A stretch of DNA of 64,000 bases from Photorhabdus noenieputensis (GTDB taxonomy: Bacteria > Pseudomonadota > Gammaproteobacteria > Enterobacterales > Enterobacteriaceae). Of this stretch, positions 8,701 to 20,589 are shown in pieces. The notes under the pieces were generated by a model. The model worked only from the letters and a program-made list of their open reading frames with translations, was not told where the DNA came from and made no database searches. Both the position numbers and the translations under genes were made by a program. The stretch is from assembly GCF_018448935.1 (NCBI RefSeq), contig NZ_RCWC01000033.1:1-64000 (forward strand), in the 5' to 3' direction. Numbering within the stretch: the stretch's first letter is position 1; each line of letters starts with the position of its first letter.

Positions 8701-11268
8701 ATGTTTGTTAATCAATATCGTGAGAATTTATTAAACTCTGTGGGCCTTGAACTGGACATTAAGTCTGCTCAAGATAACCGGCTTACATTATCGGACGGCC
8801 GGGTTGTTAAGGATTTTTTGGCTCAATATGGTGCACTGCCATTTGGGCATAACCCTGATTTCGCTATCGCTGAAATTAATAGATTCACTGAAAATAAAGA
8901 GCCTATCTTCTTTCAGCCTAATATTCACAAAAAGGTACGGCTATTAGCTGAAATGCTTGCAGAGCAAATAGATAAGGAAAAATATACCCACTGTACTTTT
9001 ACTAACAGTGGTGCTGAAACAGTAGAAGCTGCGATTAAATTTACCCGTCTGTTTACTGGCAGAAAGCGTATTCTGAGTTTGCATCGCAGTTTTCACGGTA
9101 AAACCTATTCGGCATTATCCGCTACGGGATCACATCGGTTTAAAGCCGATTTCATTTACGATGATAAATTATATGAGCAGGTTGATAGTGAAGATTTGGA
9201 TGAAATAAAAAGAAAACTGGAGAGCCGGGAATTTGCCGCATTTATCATTGAACCGGTGCAGGGAGAAGGTGGAATGAAAGTCATTCCACCAGATACGTTG
9301 TCCAGTATTTTGGCACTGTGTAAAAAAAATGGCACATTGTCAGTATTTGATGAAGTTCAGACGGGTATCGGTAGGCTTGGGGCATTCTGTGCGGCCACAC
9401 TCTACGCTTTGAAACCGGATGTGATCCTGTTTTCCAAGGCGTTAGGGGCCGGTATCTCGCCGATTGGTGCGATGTTGTATTCAGAGGAGCTTTATTTATC
9501 CGAGTTCGATAGGAAACATAGCTCTACTTTTGCCAATAACGTCTTGGCCGCAACGATGGGAATTGCTGTTATTGAGCATCTGACTAAAGATGACGGTAAG
9601 GCGTTAACCCATGTTCAAGAAGTCAGCCATTATGTTGATGAATGTCTTGAACAGTTGTCTGCTAAATACCCGAAGCATTTTTACTGGCAAGGAACTGGGT
9701 TGATGCGTGGTCTTGAAATACAGGACAGCAAAGCGGCTTCCAATATCTTTATCAATTTCAGTCAAAGAAGCGGTGGTCTGGCTTATATCATTTGTAGTTT
9801 CTTATTGAAATATTATGGCCTTTTCACCATGCCGTTAATGTCTCGCCCTTGTTCTGTACGTTTTGAACCACCGCTTAACGTTTCCAAAGAGGATATTAAG
9901 ACGTTTTTCACGGCTTTTGATGAGGTATGTCAACTGGTTCAGAATGGACGATATGACATTCTTTTCTCACACTTGATAGACATACCTGTTGCGAATCTCC
10001 CTCCATCTTCGGTGAGTTACCCAATTTCAAGGAACAATAATATTGCTCGGATTAAAGCGCCTATCTCTGGATTGGTGGAGGGTAAGAAATTCGCTTTCTT
10101 GATGCATACTACTTCGGTCAATGAGCTTGCTCACACTTATTGCCTGTCAATAAAGGAGAATTACACACTGGAGCAGCAGAAACAGCTCAGTGACTGGATC
10201 ATGCAGGTTTCCTCGATTGATTTTAATCCTGATGTCGCTATTGAATTTGGTGTTGAAAGTTCAGCGGCATATGCCAATGGTATGCTCCTTTTCTCACCTA
10301 TCAGTCCCGAAGATATGATGGCATTATCAGCGAAAGAAAGAGCGGTATTGATGAAGGAGTATCTTGATGTGGCAGAGAGAAATGGCGCTGAAATCGTCGG
10401 CTTAGGTGCTTATACCTCGGTTATTACTAACGGTGGTAATAGCTTGGTGAATAATCGGCAAGGCCGGATATTGACTAATGGCAACTCTCTGACAGCGGTG
10501 GCGGTGATTGAGGGGATACGCTCAATGTTGACGGAAAATGCATCCCGGCAAACATTGGCGGTAGTGGGTGCCAGAGGCTCCGTAGGCAGGCTTTCAGTCA
10601 CTGGCTTAGCGCATAACTTTGGCCGGATTATCTTGGTTAGTCGTCCTAATAAAGCGCGCGTATTGCTCTCTGAACTGACCAAAGCGCTTCTCTCCGCGGT
10701 GTTAAGAACGCATGATGTTATTCAGCCAGATTCGGTTATGGATAAGATGAGAAAATGGCTTTTCAAACAAAATCCGGGGGTGACAGATGCACAAGTATTA
10801 CATCAGCAAGTTCTTGAGGTCGTTGGTACCTTTGGTTTGGAAGCAATAGAGAGTTATGAGCACTCCTTGAGTCAGGCGGATTTTATCGTTTCGGCAACGA
10901 GTGAAGGTAAGCCTTTCTTGAATACGCATTACTTGAAAGATTCCGCTATCGTTTTTGATGCGGCCAGACCTTTTGATTTCATTCGGGATGGCAATCGTCA
11001 AATTTACGAGGGAGGATTGGTCTATCAGCCTGAAAAAGTGACTTACAGTGATTGCAACGTGATCGATGTACCTGCGGGGGTAAACCTTGCCTGTTTATCA
11101 GAAACGATCGCTGTGGCGCTTGAAGGGGTGAGTGTTCATCAAAGCATCGGTAAATCTATTGATTACAATGATGCATTGGCGATTCGGGATATCGCCAGAA
11201 AGCATGGGTTCATCCCTGTCCAGTATTCCCGAAATAATCAAGGTGAGCGTTATGAGCATGTTGCTTGA
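8701..11268 (+). CDS. Fusion of class III aminotransferase and long-chain acyl-ACP reductase
   Basis: 855 residues from the ATG at 8701 (ribosome site AAAGAGAG); a GTG at 8674 would add nine residues. Residues 1-430 are a class III PLP aminotransferase: TNSGAETVEAAIKF, IEPVQGEGGM, FDEVQTGIGR and PLP lysine Lys246 (FSKALGAG). Residues about 450-855 match the acyl-ACP reductase (AAR) family of cyanobacterial alkane synthesis: GLGAYTSV, TNGNSLTAV, a dinucleotide loop near 619 (VVGARGSVG) and Cys798 in ACLSETIAVALEG, the expected acyl-enzyme cysteine. The predicted job is acyl-ACP to fatty aldehyde, then transamination to the alkylamine without releasing the aldehyde. The next gene overlaps its end by 17 bases. 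I know of no described protein with this exact fusion. Confidence 0.85.
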   Translation: MFVNQYRENLLNSVGLELDIKSAQDNRLTLSDGRVVKDFLAQYGALPFGHNPDFAIAEINRFTENKEPIFFQPNIHKKVRLLAEMLAEQIDKEKYTHCTFTNSGAETVEAAIKFTRLFTGRKRILSLHRSFHGKTYSALSATGSHRFKADFIYDDKLYEQVDSEDLDEIKRKLESREFAAFIIEPVQGEGGMKVIPPDTLSSILALCKKNGTLSVFDEVQTGIGRLGAFCAATLYALKPDVILFSKALGAGISPIGAMLYSEELYLSEFDRKHSSTFANNVLAATMGIAVIEHLTKDDGKALTHVQEVSHYVDECLEQLSAKYPKHFYWQGTGLMRGLEIQDSKAASNIFINFSQRSGGLAYIICSFLLKYYGLFTMPLMSRPCSVRFEPPLNVSKEDIKTFFTAFDEVCQLVQNGRYDILFSHLIDIPVANLPPSSVSYPISRNNNIARIKAPISGLVEGKKFAFLMHTTSVNELAHTYCLSIKENYTLEQQKQLSDWIMQVSSIDFNPDVAIEFGVESSAAYANGMLLFSPISPEDMMALSAKERAVLMKEYLDVAERNGAEIVGLGAYTSVITNGGNSLVNNRQGRILTNGNSLTAVAVIEGIRSMLTENASRQTLAVVGARGSVGRLSVTGLAHNFGRIILVSRPNKARVLLSELTKALLSAVLRTHDVIQPDSVMDKMRKWLFKQNPGVTDAQVLHQQVLEVVGTFGLEAIESYEHSLSQADFIVSATSEGKPFLNTHYLKDSAIVFDAARPFDFIRDGNRQIYEGGLVYQPEKVTYSDCNVIDVPAGVNLACLSETIAVALEGVSVHQSIGKSIDYNDALAIRDIARKHGFIPVQYSRNNQGERYEHVA

Positions 11269-12289
11269 TGCTCCTCAGATTATTGCCACCGGGAACGCTC
11301 AGGATGTTCTTGGCAACAGTCATCTCAGAAAAATGCTTTGTTATGCAAAGCACCCATTGAGTAGCCTGTTGTTCAATAGTGAAACATATTGGTTTACTAA
11401 TCAAAAGGGGGCTATTGGTTTCTTTCAGGACAAAAATCTGCATATGTGTGTAGGCGGTATTTTGGCTCCTGGCGAAGAACGAGCTGCACTTTTGCACTCT
11501 TTTCTCAACTTCACCAGAGAAAAGCGGGCTTTCCCGGTTTTTCTGCACGGTGATGAGAGCGATTTTGTATTGTTGAAAAATAATGGCTTTTCTGTGAATC
11601 AGCTTGGAGCGAGTTATTCATTGAGTCTTGATGGATATGATATGAAAGGCAAACGGTTTCAACAGCTTAGAAATAAAATCAGTAAATCCAGAAGAACGGG
11701 GATTTCCGTTCGAGAGATCTGCTCGCAAGAGGAATATTATCGATTTAAACCACAACTAGAACATATTAATCAGCTTTGGTTGAAAGAAAAACACGCGAAA
11801 GCCCTGAAAAAATTGGTGATTGATTTCAACACCGTAGAAGTGAGTTCAGGCGAGCATAGAGTCTATATTGCAACACAGGGAGAACAAATTCAGGCATATA
11901 TTGTTTACAGTTACACTTGGGGGGAGACATCGGGATGGTTTCATAACCTATCTCGAAAAAAACCGGATATACCCGACGGCACTATGCAATTTATTAATGA
12001 AACTGCGATTAATGACTTCCTGAAAGAGGGCGTAGTTTCCTACCTTCATTTGGGCTTCACCCCTTTGGTGGAATTCGGTGAGGAGGGATATATTAATGAC
12101 TCAGCAATCTTTTATAAAGTTGCTAAGTGGTTGTCATCAAAAGGCGGCATTGTTTATCCTGCTGCTTCGCAACGTCAATATAAAATGAGCTGGCGGCCGT
12201 CGTTGATTGAACCGGAATATATTGCTTTCCCCAGAGGAAAGGCCATGAAAGCATTATGGTCAACATTGCGAACGACTAATAGTATCTAA
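11252..12289 (+). CDS. Aminoacyl-tRNA-dependent transferase of the LPG-synthase/DUF2156 type, VlmA-like
   Basis: 345 residues from the ATG at 11252, chosen because AAGGTGAG lies five bases before it; a longer frame from 11132 lies inside the preceding gene. It has the double-GNAT layout of the phosphatidylglycerol lysyltransferase C-domain: an N-terminal half up to about 125, then a second half with FQQLRNKISKSRRTGISVRE and SYLHLGFTPLV followed by a YPAASQRQYKMSWRP end. VlmA of valanimycin, of the same family, moves serine from seryl-tRNA onto isobutylhydroxylamine. Here the acceptor would be a long-chain alkylhydroxylamine. No dedicated seryl-tRNA synthetase (VlmL) is present, so the cellular SerRS would have to charge the tRNA. 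True lipid aminoacylation is the alternative. No membrane flippase domain is attached, unlike MprF. Confidence 0.75.
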   Translation: MSMLLDAPQIIATGNAQDVLGNSHLRKMLCYAKHPLSSLLFNSETYWFTNQKGAIGFFQDKNLHMCVGGILAPGEERAALLHSFLNFTREKRAFPVFLHGDESDFVLLKNNGFSVNQLGASYSLSLDGYDMKGKRFQQLRNKISKSRRTGISVREICSQEEYYRFKPQLEHINQLWLKEKHAKALKKLVIDFNTVEVSSGEHRVYIATQGEQIQAYIVYSYTWGETSGWFHNLSRKKPDIPDGTMQFINETAINDFLKEGVVSYLHLGFTPLVEFGEEGYINDSAIFYKVAKWLSSKGGIVYPAASQRQYKMSWRPSLIEPEYIAFPRGKAMKALWSTLRTTNSI

Positions 12290-12322
12290 GTTATAAAAAG
12301 TCTGCTTTTAATGCTAGGTAAC

Positions 12323-12362
12323 AGGTGATCAGTCGGGGCTAAAAATACCGGCCTGATCACCT
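12323..12362. terminator. Stem-loop between the azoxy cluster and lysC
   Basis: AGGTGATCAG at 12323-12332 and CTGATCACCT at 12353-12362 form a perfect 10-bp stem around a 20-base loop that can pair further (GG with CC). It lies between convergent genes and could stop transcription from both sides. No strong T run. Confidence 0.55.
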
Positions 12363-12445
12363 ATCATAGCTAATATTGCTTATTTACTGATATATTTCCA
12401 TGGTAAATCTATTTTCACTAAGCGAGGTATTAACTACCTGAAAAA

Positions 12446-13831
12446 TTATACTTGCTCAAACAAACGCTGATGAAGCGTTTGAACAATTTGTTCTGCATCT
12501 TTGCCTTGAACAAGCAAGCACAGGTTATGGTTACTGGCACCATGACTGATCATGCGGAGATTGAATCTTTCCAGCACGCTAAAAACCTTTTTTCCTAATC
12601 CGTTGGTTTGAGAAAGCTGATTACCAATAATTGCCACCAGCGCCAGATCTTCTTCCACTTCAACCCGACACAGTGTCGAAAGTTCCGTCATCAGTGCATT
12701 GGTCAGCAGGCTACCGTTTGTGCTAGTGGAGCCAGTCGTGTCGAGTGTTAATGCCACATTGACTTCGGAGGTGGTGATCAAATCCACTGAGATATTATGG
12801 CGTGACAGAATAGTAAATATTTCGGCCAAAAATCCCTGTGCGTGCAGCATTTTCAGGCTGTGTAATGTCAGTAACGTCTGTTTCTGGCGCAGGGTGATAG
12901 CGCGGAACTGTGGTGGGGCTTCGGTAGTATCACAGACTAGCGTGCCGCCGGCCTGTGGGTTTTTACTGGAACCAACAAATACTGGAATGCCACAGCGAAT
13001 AGCAGGAAACAGTGTTGCAGGATGTAGGATTTTGGCACCAAATGTTGCCATCTCCGCCGCTTCATCAAAGGCAATCTTATCAATTCGTTGGGCGGTTGGA
13101 ACAACTCGCGGGTCAGTGGTGTAAATGCCCGGAACATCTGTCCAGATATCAACGCGTTTCAGGCCAAGGGCTTCTCCTAAGAGTGCCGCAGTATAATCGC
13201 TGCCACCGCGCCCCAGTGTAGTGGTGCGACCGTTCTCTTCACACCCAATAAAACCTTGGGTGACAATCAGGGTATTTTTTAGCTGTGGTAAGAGATGTTC
13301 TGTTGCCAACGATTGAAGTTGTTCATGGTTTGGTTCTGCACGGCCAAAACTATCGTCGGTATACATCACTTTACGTATATCAAACCATTCGACATCTTTA
13401 CCACGCTGGCGAAGCAATTCGGTAAACAATCGTGTGGACATCAGTTCACCGTGGCTGACTAATTCATCTGTCAGAGCCGCAGAGGTTGCCAGAGATGCAG
13501 CTTTAGCAAGGGTTTTAATATTTTCCAGTAGATGATTAATCTCTTGACGAATCGTATCGGATTCATGCAAGCGATCAATAATTGCGTATTGAATGGTGTG
13601 AATCTGTTTCAAGTAGTCAGCCCGCTTATCTGCATTGCAGCCTTCCGCTAATGTAACTAGTAAGTTGGTTATACCGGCAGAAGCAGATAGCACAACCACG
13701 CGTACTGCTTTATTTGCCAGTACGATATCTGCACTGTTATTCATGGCATCGAAATTTGCCACGCTGGTACCACCAAATTTTGCGACTACATGCCCGCCAA
13801 TTTCTGGGCATTGGGATGAAACAGCACTCAT
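12446..13831 (-). CDS. lysC: Lysine-sensitive aspartokinase III
   Basis: 461 residues, slightly longer than E. coli LysC (449). The kinase domain begins with VVAKFGGTSVANF and contains TLGRGGSDYTAALL; two ACT domains form the C-terminal third (about 315-455), where lysine binds. It phosphorylates aspartate, the first step toward lysine, threonine and methionine. Pgi is divergent on the other side, as in E. coli. In E. coli a lysine riboswitch lies in the leader; the 298 bases between lysC and pgi show no convincing L-box sequence, so regulation at RNA level is doubtful here. Confidence 0.95.
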   Translation of the reverse strand: MSAVSSQCPEIGGHVVAKFGGTSVANFDAMNNSADIVLANKAVRVVVLSASAGITNLLVTLAEGCNADKRADYLKQIHTIQYAIIDRLHESDTIRQEINHLLENIKTLAKAASLATSAALTDELVSHGELMSTRLFTELLRQRGKDVEWFDIRKVMYTDDSFGRAEPNHEQLQSLATEHLLPQLKNTLIVTQGFIGCEENGRTTTLGRGGSDYTAALLGEALGLKRVDIWTDVPGIYTTDPRVVPTAQRIDKIAFDEAAEMATFGAKILHPATLFPAIRCGIPVFVGSSKNPQAGGTLVCDTTEAPPQFRAITLRQKQTLLTLHSLKMLHAQGFLAEIFTILSRHNISVDLITTSEVNVALTLDTTGSTSTNGSLLTNALMTELSTLCRVEVEEDLALVAIIGNQLSQTNGLGKKVFSVLERFNLRMISHGASNHNLCLLVQGKDAEQIVQTLHQRLFEQV

Positions 13832-14042
13832 TGCGATAACCTTCTGTTAACTGGATAGTCTTTTAGAAATATCGAGTTAACGGGTTTGAGTCAACGGAGT
13901 GAAGAGTGACATCAATATCTTTCATGACGCGATGAGAATCATAAAATAAATTGAGGATAGTAGAGAGAGGCAATTATTTTTTATACACCTCAGTAAATAG
14001 AACTAGAAAAACCTAATCGTTTTGACCAATATCAGCGATTAA

Positions 14043-15776
<1,734 letters not shown>

Positions 15777-15869
15777 TCACTTATTCTGAGTCAGGTATTT
15801 AATCGATATAGGCGAACTATGTTCATCATAATTCGCTTATTTTTAGTCAACAATATTTATAGAGTCTGT

Positions 15870-15996
15870 TATACCCGTCATCTTTCAAGTTGCCTCTTTG
15901 TTGGCTGCACTTGCTCACCCCGGTCACATCGTTATCTATGCTCCCGGGGATTCGCTCCCTTGCCGTCGCGATGCATCTTGAAATCCATAGGGTATA
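15870..15996 (-). repeat. ERIC element, copy 2
   Basis: 127 bp between TATACCC and GGGTATA, same core as copy 1. It fills most of the pgi-ubiC gap, so it may be transcribed with either gene. The rest of the 300-base gap has no recognisable gene. Confidence 0.9.
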
Positions 15997-16077
15997 TAAC
16001 TTTTTATTCTGTATACCTACAACGTGGTATTCTCTACGGTCATCAATTGTACTGTCGGATAAAAGAAATTTGTCCTA

Positions 16078-16602
16078 ATGGAAAATCGTATGTTAACTGA
16101 CTCAATATTAACAACGGAGCCTATTCAGTGGCTTTCGGTGGATTCGCCCATTTTGTCTGATGAGGTTTTAGACTGGTTGATGGAATTGGGCTCAATGACC
16201 CGCCGTTTTGAGCAATATTGTAACCGTGTGTGTATCATACCATTCAGAGAATGCTTTATTACCGAAGAACAATTTTCTGATGAAAGTAAGTGTTTGCCAA
16301 CGAGTCAAAGATATTGGCTGCGTGAGATCGTACTGTGCGGTGATAATATCCCCTGGCTATTGGGGCGAACGTTAATCCCTGAAGCAACATTAACCGGCCC
16401 TGATGAAAGTTTGGTTGATTTAGGAACAGTCCCACTGGGACGGTATCTTTTTAGTGGTAATAAATTGACGCGGGACTATATTCATGTAGGGCAGCAGGGG
16501 AACCGTTGGGCAAGACGATCATTGCTGAGGTTATCAGGCAAGCCATTATTATTAACCGAAGTCTTTTTACCTGAATCACCTGTATATAAAGGTAAAATTT
16601 AA
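16078..16602 (+). CDS. ubiC: Chorismate pyruvate-lyase
   Basis: 174 residues. Converts chorismate to 4-hydroxybenzoate and pyruvate, the first committed step of ubiquinone synthesis. Family blocks: [38 protein letters not shown] with the catalytic Arg, PLGRYLF, TRDYI and [20 protein letters not shown] with the terminal Glu that binds product. A second ATG twelve bases downstream (16090) is an equally possible start; neither has a strong ribosome site. ubiA follows after 15 bases, as in E. coli. Confidence 0.95.
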   Translation: MENRMLTDSILTTEPIQWLSVDSPILSDEVLDWLMELGSMTRRFEQYCNRVCIIPFRECFITEEQFSDESKCLPTSQRYWLREIVLCGDNIPWLLGRTLIPEATLTGPDESLVDLGTVPLGRYLFSGNKLTRDYIHVGQQGNRWARRSLLRLSGKPLLLTEVFLPESPVYKGKI

Positions 16603-16617
16603 AAGGGGGAAACAGAA

Positions 16618-17484
16618 GTGGCGGGAAGTATGGCGCAAAGTAAATGGCTGGCCTATTGCCGTTTAATGCGTATTAATAAGCCTATTGGTGCATTGCTGTT
16701 GTTGTGGCCGACTTTCTGGGCCTTGTGGATGGCCGGTAAAGGTATCCCGGACATGCATATATTATTGGTCTTTACTGCCGGTGTGTTTCTGATGCGTGCG
16801 GCAGGGTGTGCAATCAACGATTTTGCTGATAGAAAATTTGATGGTTATGTCGAACGCACAAAAACACGTCCCCTGCCGAGTGGTGCTATCAGCGAAAAAG
16901 AGGGTAAGATCCTGTTTGTCGTGTTGGCGTTGATTTCTTTCGGGCTAGTGTTGACCTTGAATAAAATGGCGATCGGGTTATCAGTTGTCGGGTTGGCTCT
17001 GGCTTGGTTTTACCCCTTTGTTAAACGGTTTAGTCATCTTCCGCAGTTTGTGTTAGGGGCAGCTTACGGTTGGGCCATTCCTATGGGATTTGCTGCGGTT
17101 AGTGAGTCCTTACCACTAGAGTGTTGGTTATTATTCCTGATTAATATCTTCTGGTCAGTTATTTATGATACACAATATGCAATGGTCGATCGAAACGATG
17201 ATATAAAAATTGGCGTTAAGTCCACTGCTATCCTGTTTGGTCGTTTCGATAAATTGATTATAGGTTTATTGCAACTCGTTATGTTACTGGTATTGGTGCT
17301 GGTGGGTTATATGATGAATCTGGGCGGTATCTACTATTGGTCACTGTTGCTGGCGGGTACTCTGTTTATTTATCAGCAAAAACTGATCGCTGACCGGGAA
17401 AGAACACTTTGTTTTCAGGCATTCCTCAATAATAACTATGTAGGTTTGGTGTTATTCCTTGGCATCTTCTTTAGCTATGTTTGA
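16618..17484 (+). CDS. ubiA: 4-hydroxybenzoate octaprenyltransferase
   Basis: 288 residues with about eight to nine transmembrane helices. Attaches the polyprenyl tail to 4-hydroxybenzoate in the inner membrane. Both Asp-rich motifs for Mg-diphosphate are present: NDFADRKFD (about 68-76) and [12 protein letters not shown] (about 181-192). Start is GTG at 16618, seven bases after a GGGGGA ribosome site; the ATG at 16630 is an alternative. Transcribed together with ubiC. Confidence 0.95.
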   Translation: MAGSMAQSKWLAYCRLMRINKPIGALLLLWPTFWALWMAGKGIPDMHILLVFTAGVFLMRAAGCAINDFADRKFDGYVERTKTRPLPSGAISEKEGKILFVVLALISFGLVLTLNKMAIGLSVVGLALAWFYPFVKRFSHLPQFVLGAAYGWAIPMGFAAVSESLPLECWLLFLINIFWSVIYDTQYAMVDRNDDIKIGVKSTAILFGRFDKLIIGLLQLVMLLVLVLVGYMMNLGGIYYWSLLLAGTLFIYQQKLIADRERTLCFQAFLNNNYVGLVLFLGIFFSYV

Positions 17485-17489
17485 AGCAT

Positions 17490-17524
17490 CTGGTGATAAT
17501 GTGAAGAACACCCATTATCACCAG
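17490..17524. terminator. Bidirectional stem-loop between ubiA and plsB
   Basis: CTGGTGATAATG and CATTATCACCAG form a perfect 12-bp stem around an 11-base loop, between two convergent stop codons. Confidence 0.75.
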
Positions 17525-17536
17525 TATTTAAGAAGA

Positions 17537-19993
17537 TTATCCTTCCTTGGCACTCTCTTCGGTATCGTTATGCTCTGGTGGCAAACTGACACTCTCGATA
17601 GTAAGACGAATCTCAGGTGACATCAGCTCACCTAATACCTGATACAGATCGTGGGTATTTGCTGTAATCGCATTACCACTGTCACTGATATAACCTTCTT
17701 CACGTAGTGTATTTACCGAGGTAGTAAATACCGCCTTATCAAAGAATTCAGGTGCGTTGATGCCATGCAATACCGACAGACGTTGCGCTAACATCCTGCT
17801 CTCTTTTTCCAGCGCTCCCCGGCTGATTATTGGGTTGGCGTTCAGTAAAGAGAGTGTGATGGCATAACGTTGCAGTGTTTCACGGATACCGGCTGCCAGC
17901 AATTGCAGGGGGCGGATACGTGCTGGATTAAGCACCAGCATGCCATGCTCCTTGTTGCAGATAAGGCACTGGCGGGTCAGTTCGTTGATCAGCGTATTAA
18001 CCACTTCTGGCAGCTCTGCTTTGCTATAACGCATAAACAACTCGGCTTTAAGGAGTGGATAAATGATTGCGATTTGGTTTAACAACGCTTCACGGCTGAT
18101 ACGGCGATGATGAATAACGATGCAGGCAATCAGTGATGGCAGTACTAAGAGATGTTGAATATTGTTGCGGTAGTAGGTCATCAAAACTGCACGCTCACGT
18201 GGCAGAATGATAATGTCACCCATACTGTCTTTGTCTACCTCGAACTTATCCATTTGCAGAGCGTGTTCTAACAACTCCTCCGCGGTTTTCTTGGGTACAG
18301 TGACATCGGTAGTGTAGGGCGCATTGTGCATGAGTTGTATATAACAATCCAGTTGCTCAAGCAGTTGCTCACGAGTGAGTGCTCGCTGACGTGACGAAAG
18401 CAGGGCAGTTGAACACAAGTTGATTGCGTTAGCTGCCGCAGTGTTGTTGATGTTTACCATGATCTTCTCAGACAGTTGATTGACTGTCGGGTTGAACCAT
18501 TCGGGGCGATGGAATTCTATTGGATCAATAGAATCGCGCCAGCTAGGAACATGGTTGTTAAGGTATTGGATCAACGGGATGGGTTCGCCAAAGTTGACGT
18601 AGCCTTGCCCCAGATTACGAAGTTTGCGTAAACCGCGTATCATCTGGAAAAAGCTCTCTTTCTCTTTGGTTGCGCCACGCAGCTCTTTGGCATAGGTGGC
18701 AACTTCCATCACATGTTCGTAGCCGATATAAATCGGAATAATGGTAATTGGGCGTGATTCGCCTCTCAACAGCGCCTGTAACGTCATGGACAGCGTACCC
18801 GTTTTGGGATCGAGTAAACGACCTGTCCTGGAGCGACCGCCTTCCATAAAGTATTCAACAGAATAACCTCGGGCAAATAACTCACCTAGATATTCCCGGA
18901 ATATCGTGGCGTAGAGTTTATTGCCCTTGAACGTGCGGCGGATGAAAAATGCACCAAGGCGGCGGAATATTGGTCCTGCCGGCCAAAAATTCAGGTTGAT
19001 GCCCGAAGCGATATGGGGCGGTACCAAGCCTTGATGATAGAGCACATAAGAGAGCAGCAAATAATCCATATGGCTACGGTGGCAGGGAGCATAAACCAGT
19101 TCGTGGCCATCCTGTGCCAGACGGCGGATGCGTTCAGCATTGTGAACATTGATCCCTTGATACAGGCGGTTCCAGGTCCAACCCAGTACACGGCCTGACA
19201 GCCGTACCGTTTCATAAGAGAAATTCGCAGCAATCTCTTCCATTATGTTGATGGCATTCTGTCGGGCTTTCTCATGTGAGATTTTCTTGCTGCGGGCCTC
19301 ATCAGAGACGACCTTTTCTATTGCTTTCGATGCCAGTAATTTGTTAAACAGCTCCTGACGAACCGGCAGGCGTGGTCCAACGGCTGCCAGGCGTTGACGT
19401 GAATAGTGCATTCGTGCCACGCGAGCCAGCTTATGGGCAATAGTCTTGTCAGTGCCATGCTCAGTTGCCATATAGCGTAGCGATACTGTGTTTGAAAAGC
19501 GCACAAAACTATCTCGGCCTAGCCAAAGAATGGCAAAGAATTTTTGGATACCATTGAGTAGCCGCAAATGTGGAGCGCTCTGTCCTTCGCGCCCGGGGGA
19601 ACGGCCGAACATGACAGAAACTGGCAGCAGTTGGATATCCAGATTTGGATTATTGCGATGCAGATCCAGATAATCATGGAAAATTTTTACGGATTCTTGC
19701 TTTGGCGCACAATAGCGGAATACACGTGGGCCATTATCGATAAATACATAGCTAGGAAGTTCAGTGTCACCGATTTCCAGTGAATTTAATGGGTCCGGCA
19801 GATCCTGCTCAAGACATTGCTGACGTAATGCCAGTAAGTCTGCTTTGGAGTGATACGGCAGTACGTACAGAATCGGGCGTGTCGTATCGAGCCGCAATTC
19901 AGTAATCGGATCTGTGGGGATAAGTTTGCTCTTTACCAGTATTTTTAGTGGTAAATTCAATAATTTATAATATATTTTACGCCAACTTGACAT
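17537..19993 (-). CDS. plsB: Glycerol-3-phosphate acyltransferase
   Basis: 818 residues from the ATG at 19993, which aligns with E. coli PlsB (807; starts M-S[14 protein letters not shown]). A frame extension of ten residues upstream is not conserved. The enzyme moves an acyl chain onto position 1 of glycerol 3-phosphate at the inner membrane. Acyltransferase motifs: [11 protein letters not shown] (H-x4-D), [22 protein letters not shown] and IIPIYIGYE. Divergent to dgkA, the usual arrangement in enterobacteria; both genes handle phospholipid precursors. Confidence 0.97.
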   Translation of the reverse strand: MSSWRKIYYKLLNLPLKILVKSKLIPTDPITELRLDTTRPILYVLPYHSKADLLALRQQCLEQDLPDPLNSLEIGDTELPSYVFIDNGPRVFRYCAPKQESVKIFHDYLDLHRNNPNLDIQLLPVSVMFGRSPGREGQSAPHLRLLNGIQKFFAILWLGRDSFVRFSNTVSLRYMATEHGTDKTIAHKLARVARMHYSRQRLAAVGPRLPVRQELFNKLLASKAIEKVVSDEARSKKISHEKARQNAINIMEEIAANFSYETVRLSGRVLGWTWNRLYQGINVHNAERIRRLAQDGHELVYAPCHRSHMDYLLLSYVLYHQGLVPPHIASGINLNFWPAGPIFRRLGAFFIRRTFKGNKLYATIFREYLGELFARGYSVEYFMEGGRSRTGRLLDPKTGTLSMTLQALLRGESRPITIIPIYIGYEHVMEVATYAKELRGATKEKESFFQMIRGLRKLRNLGQGYVNFGEPIPLIQYLNNHVPSWRDSIDPIEFHRPEWFNPTVNQLSEKIMVNINNTAAANAINLCSTALLSSRQRALTREQLLEQLDCYIQLMHNAPYTTDVTVPKKTAEELLEHALQMDKFEVDKDSMGDIIILPRERAVLMTYYRNNIQHLLVLPSLIACIVIHHRRISREALLNQIAIIYPLLKAELFMRYSKAELPEVVNTLINELTRQCLICNKEHGMLVLNPARIRPLQLLAAGIRETLQRYAITLSLLNANPIISRGALEKESRMLAQRLSVLHGINAPEFFDKAVFTTSVNTLREEGYISDSGNAITANTHDLYQVLGELMSPEIRLTIESVSLPPEHNDTEESAKEG

Positions 19994-20122
19994 AAATATC
20001 TTGAAACCTCTTGTTAGCAACACGTTGCCAGCATATCAGAAACGGGTGTTGAGATCTGTTGTGTTAAGACAATAATAAAAGGGGAAAGTGTCAAATAACC
20101 TCATATTTGGTGTGAATAATTT

Positions 20123-20494
20123 ATGGCGAATCAATCTAAGGGCTTGACCCGTATCATTAAAGCAATCGTATATTCGGTGAAGGGCATTAGGGCAACATGG
20201 AAAAATGAAGCGGCTTTCCGTCAGGAAATAACTTTAGCGATATTGGCTATAATGGTTGCATTTTATCTGGACATCGGCGCAATTGAGCGCATTTTACTGA
20301 TTGGTTCCGTGATGCTGGTGTTGATTATGGAAATCTTGAATAGTGCTATTGAAGCAGTGGTTGACCGTATTGGCAGTGAGTTCCATGAACTGTCCGGTCG
20401 CGCGAAAGATATGGGATCGGCGGCTGTCTTTCTAACGATGATTCTGTCATTAATTGTCTGGGGAACCATCCTTTGGCGCTATTTTATGGCCTGA
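20123..20494 (+). CDS. dgkA: Diacylglycerol kinase
   Basis: 123 residues with three transmembrane helices. Phosphorylates diacylglycerol released by membrane-derived oligosaccharide synthesis, recycling it to phosphatidic acid. The conserved active-site block MEILNSAIEAVVDRIG and HELSGRAKDMGSAAV are intact, with the essential Glu and Asn residues. Starts 129 bases upstream-divergent from plsB. Confidence 0.97.
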   Translation: MANQSKGLTRIIKAIVYSVKGIRATWKNEAAFRQEITLAILAIMVAFYLDIGAIERILLIGSVMLVLIMEILNSAIEAVVDRIGSEFHELSGRAKDMGSAAVFLTMILSLIVWGTILWRYFMA

Positions 20495-20568
20495 TTTAGT
20501 TTAATAGTTAGGTATTATATTATAATTGGCTAATTTTCTACCCTGGTAGGTTCCCAATCGTTATTTAG

Positions 20569-20584
20569 CTGTATATACTCACAT
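20569..20584 (+). promoter_or_regulatory. LexA box 1 upstream of lexA (imperfect)
   Basis: CTGTATATACTCACAT. Fits CTG-N10-CAG except for the last base. E. coli lexA also has two boxes at this place, the first of the same sequence ending in CAG. Confidence 0.8.
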
Positions 20585-20589
20585 ATTGA

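Noticed and set aside
15819-16100. Two overlapping ORFs between pgi and ubiC
   Set aside because: They read through the ERIC element; their peptide is the translated repeat.
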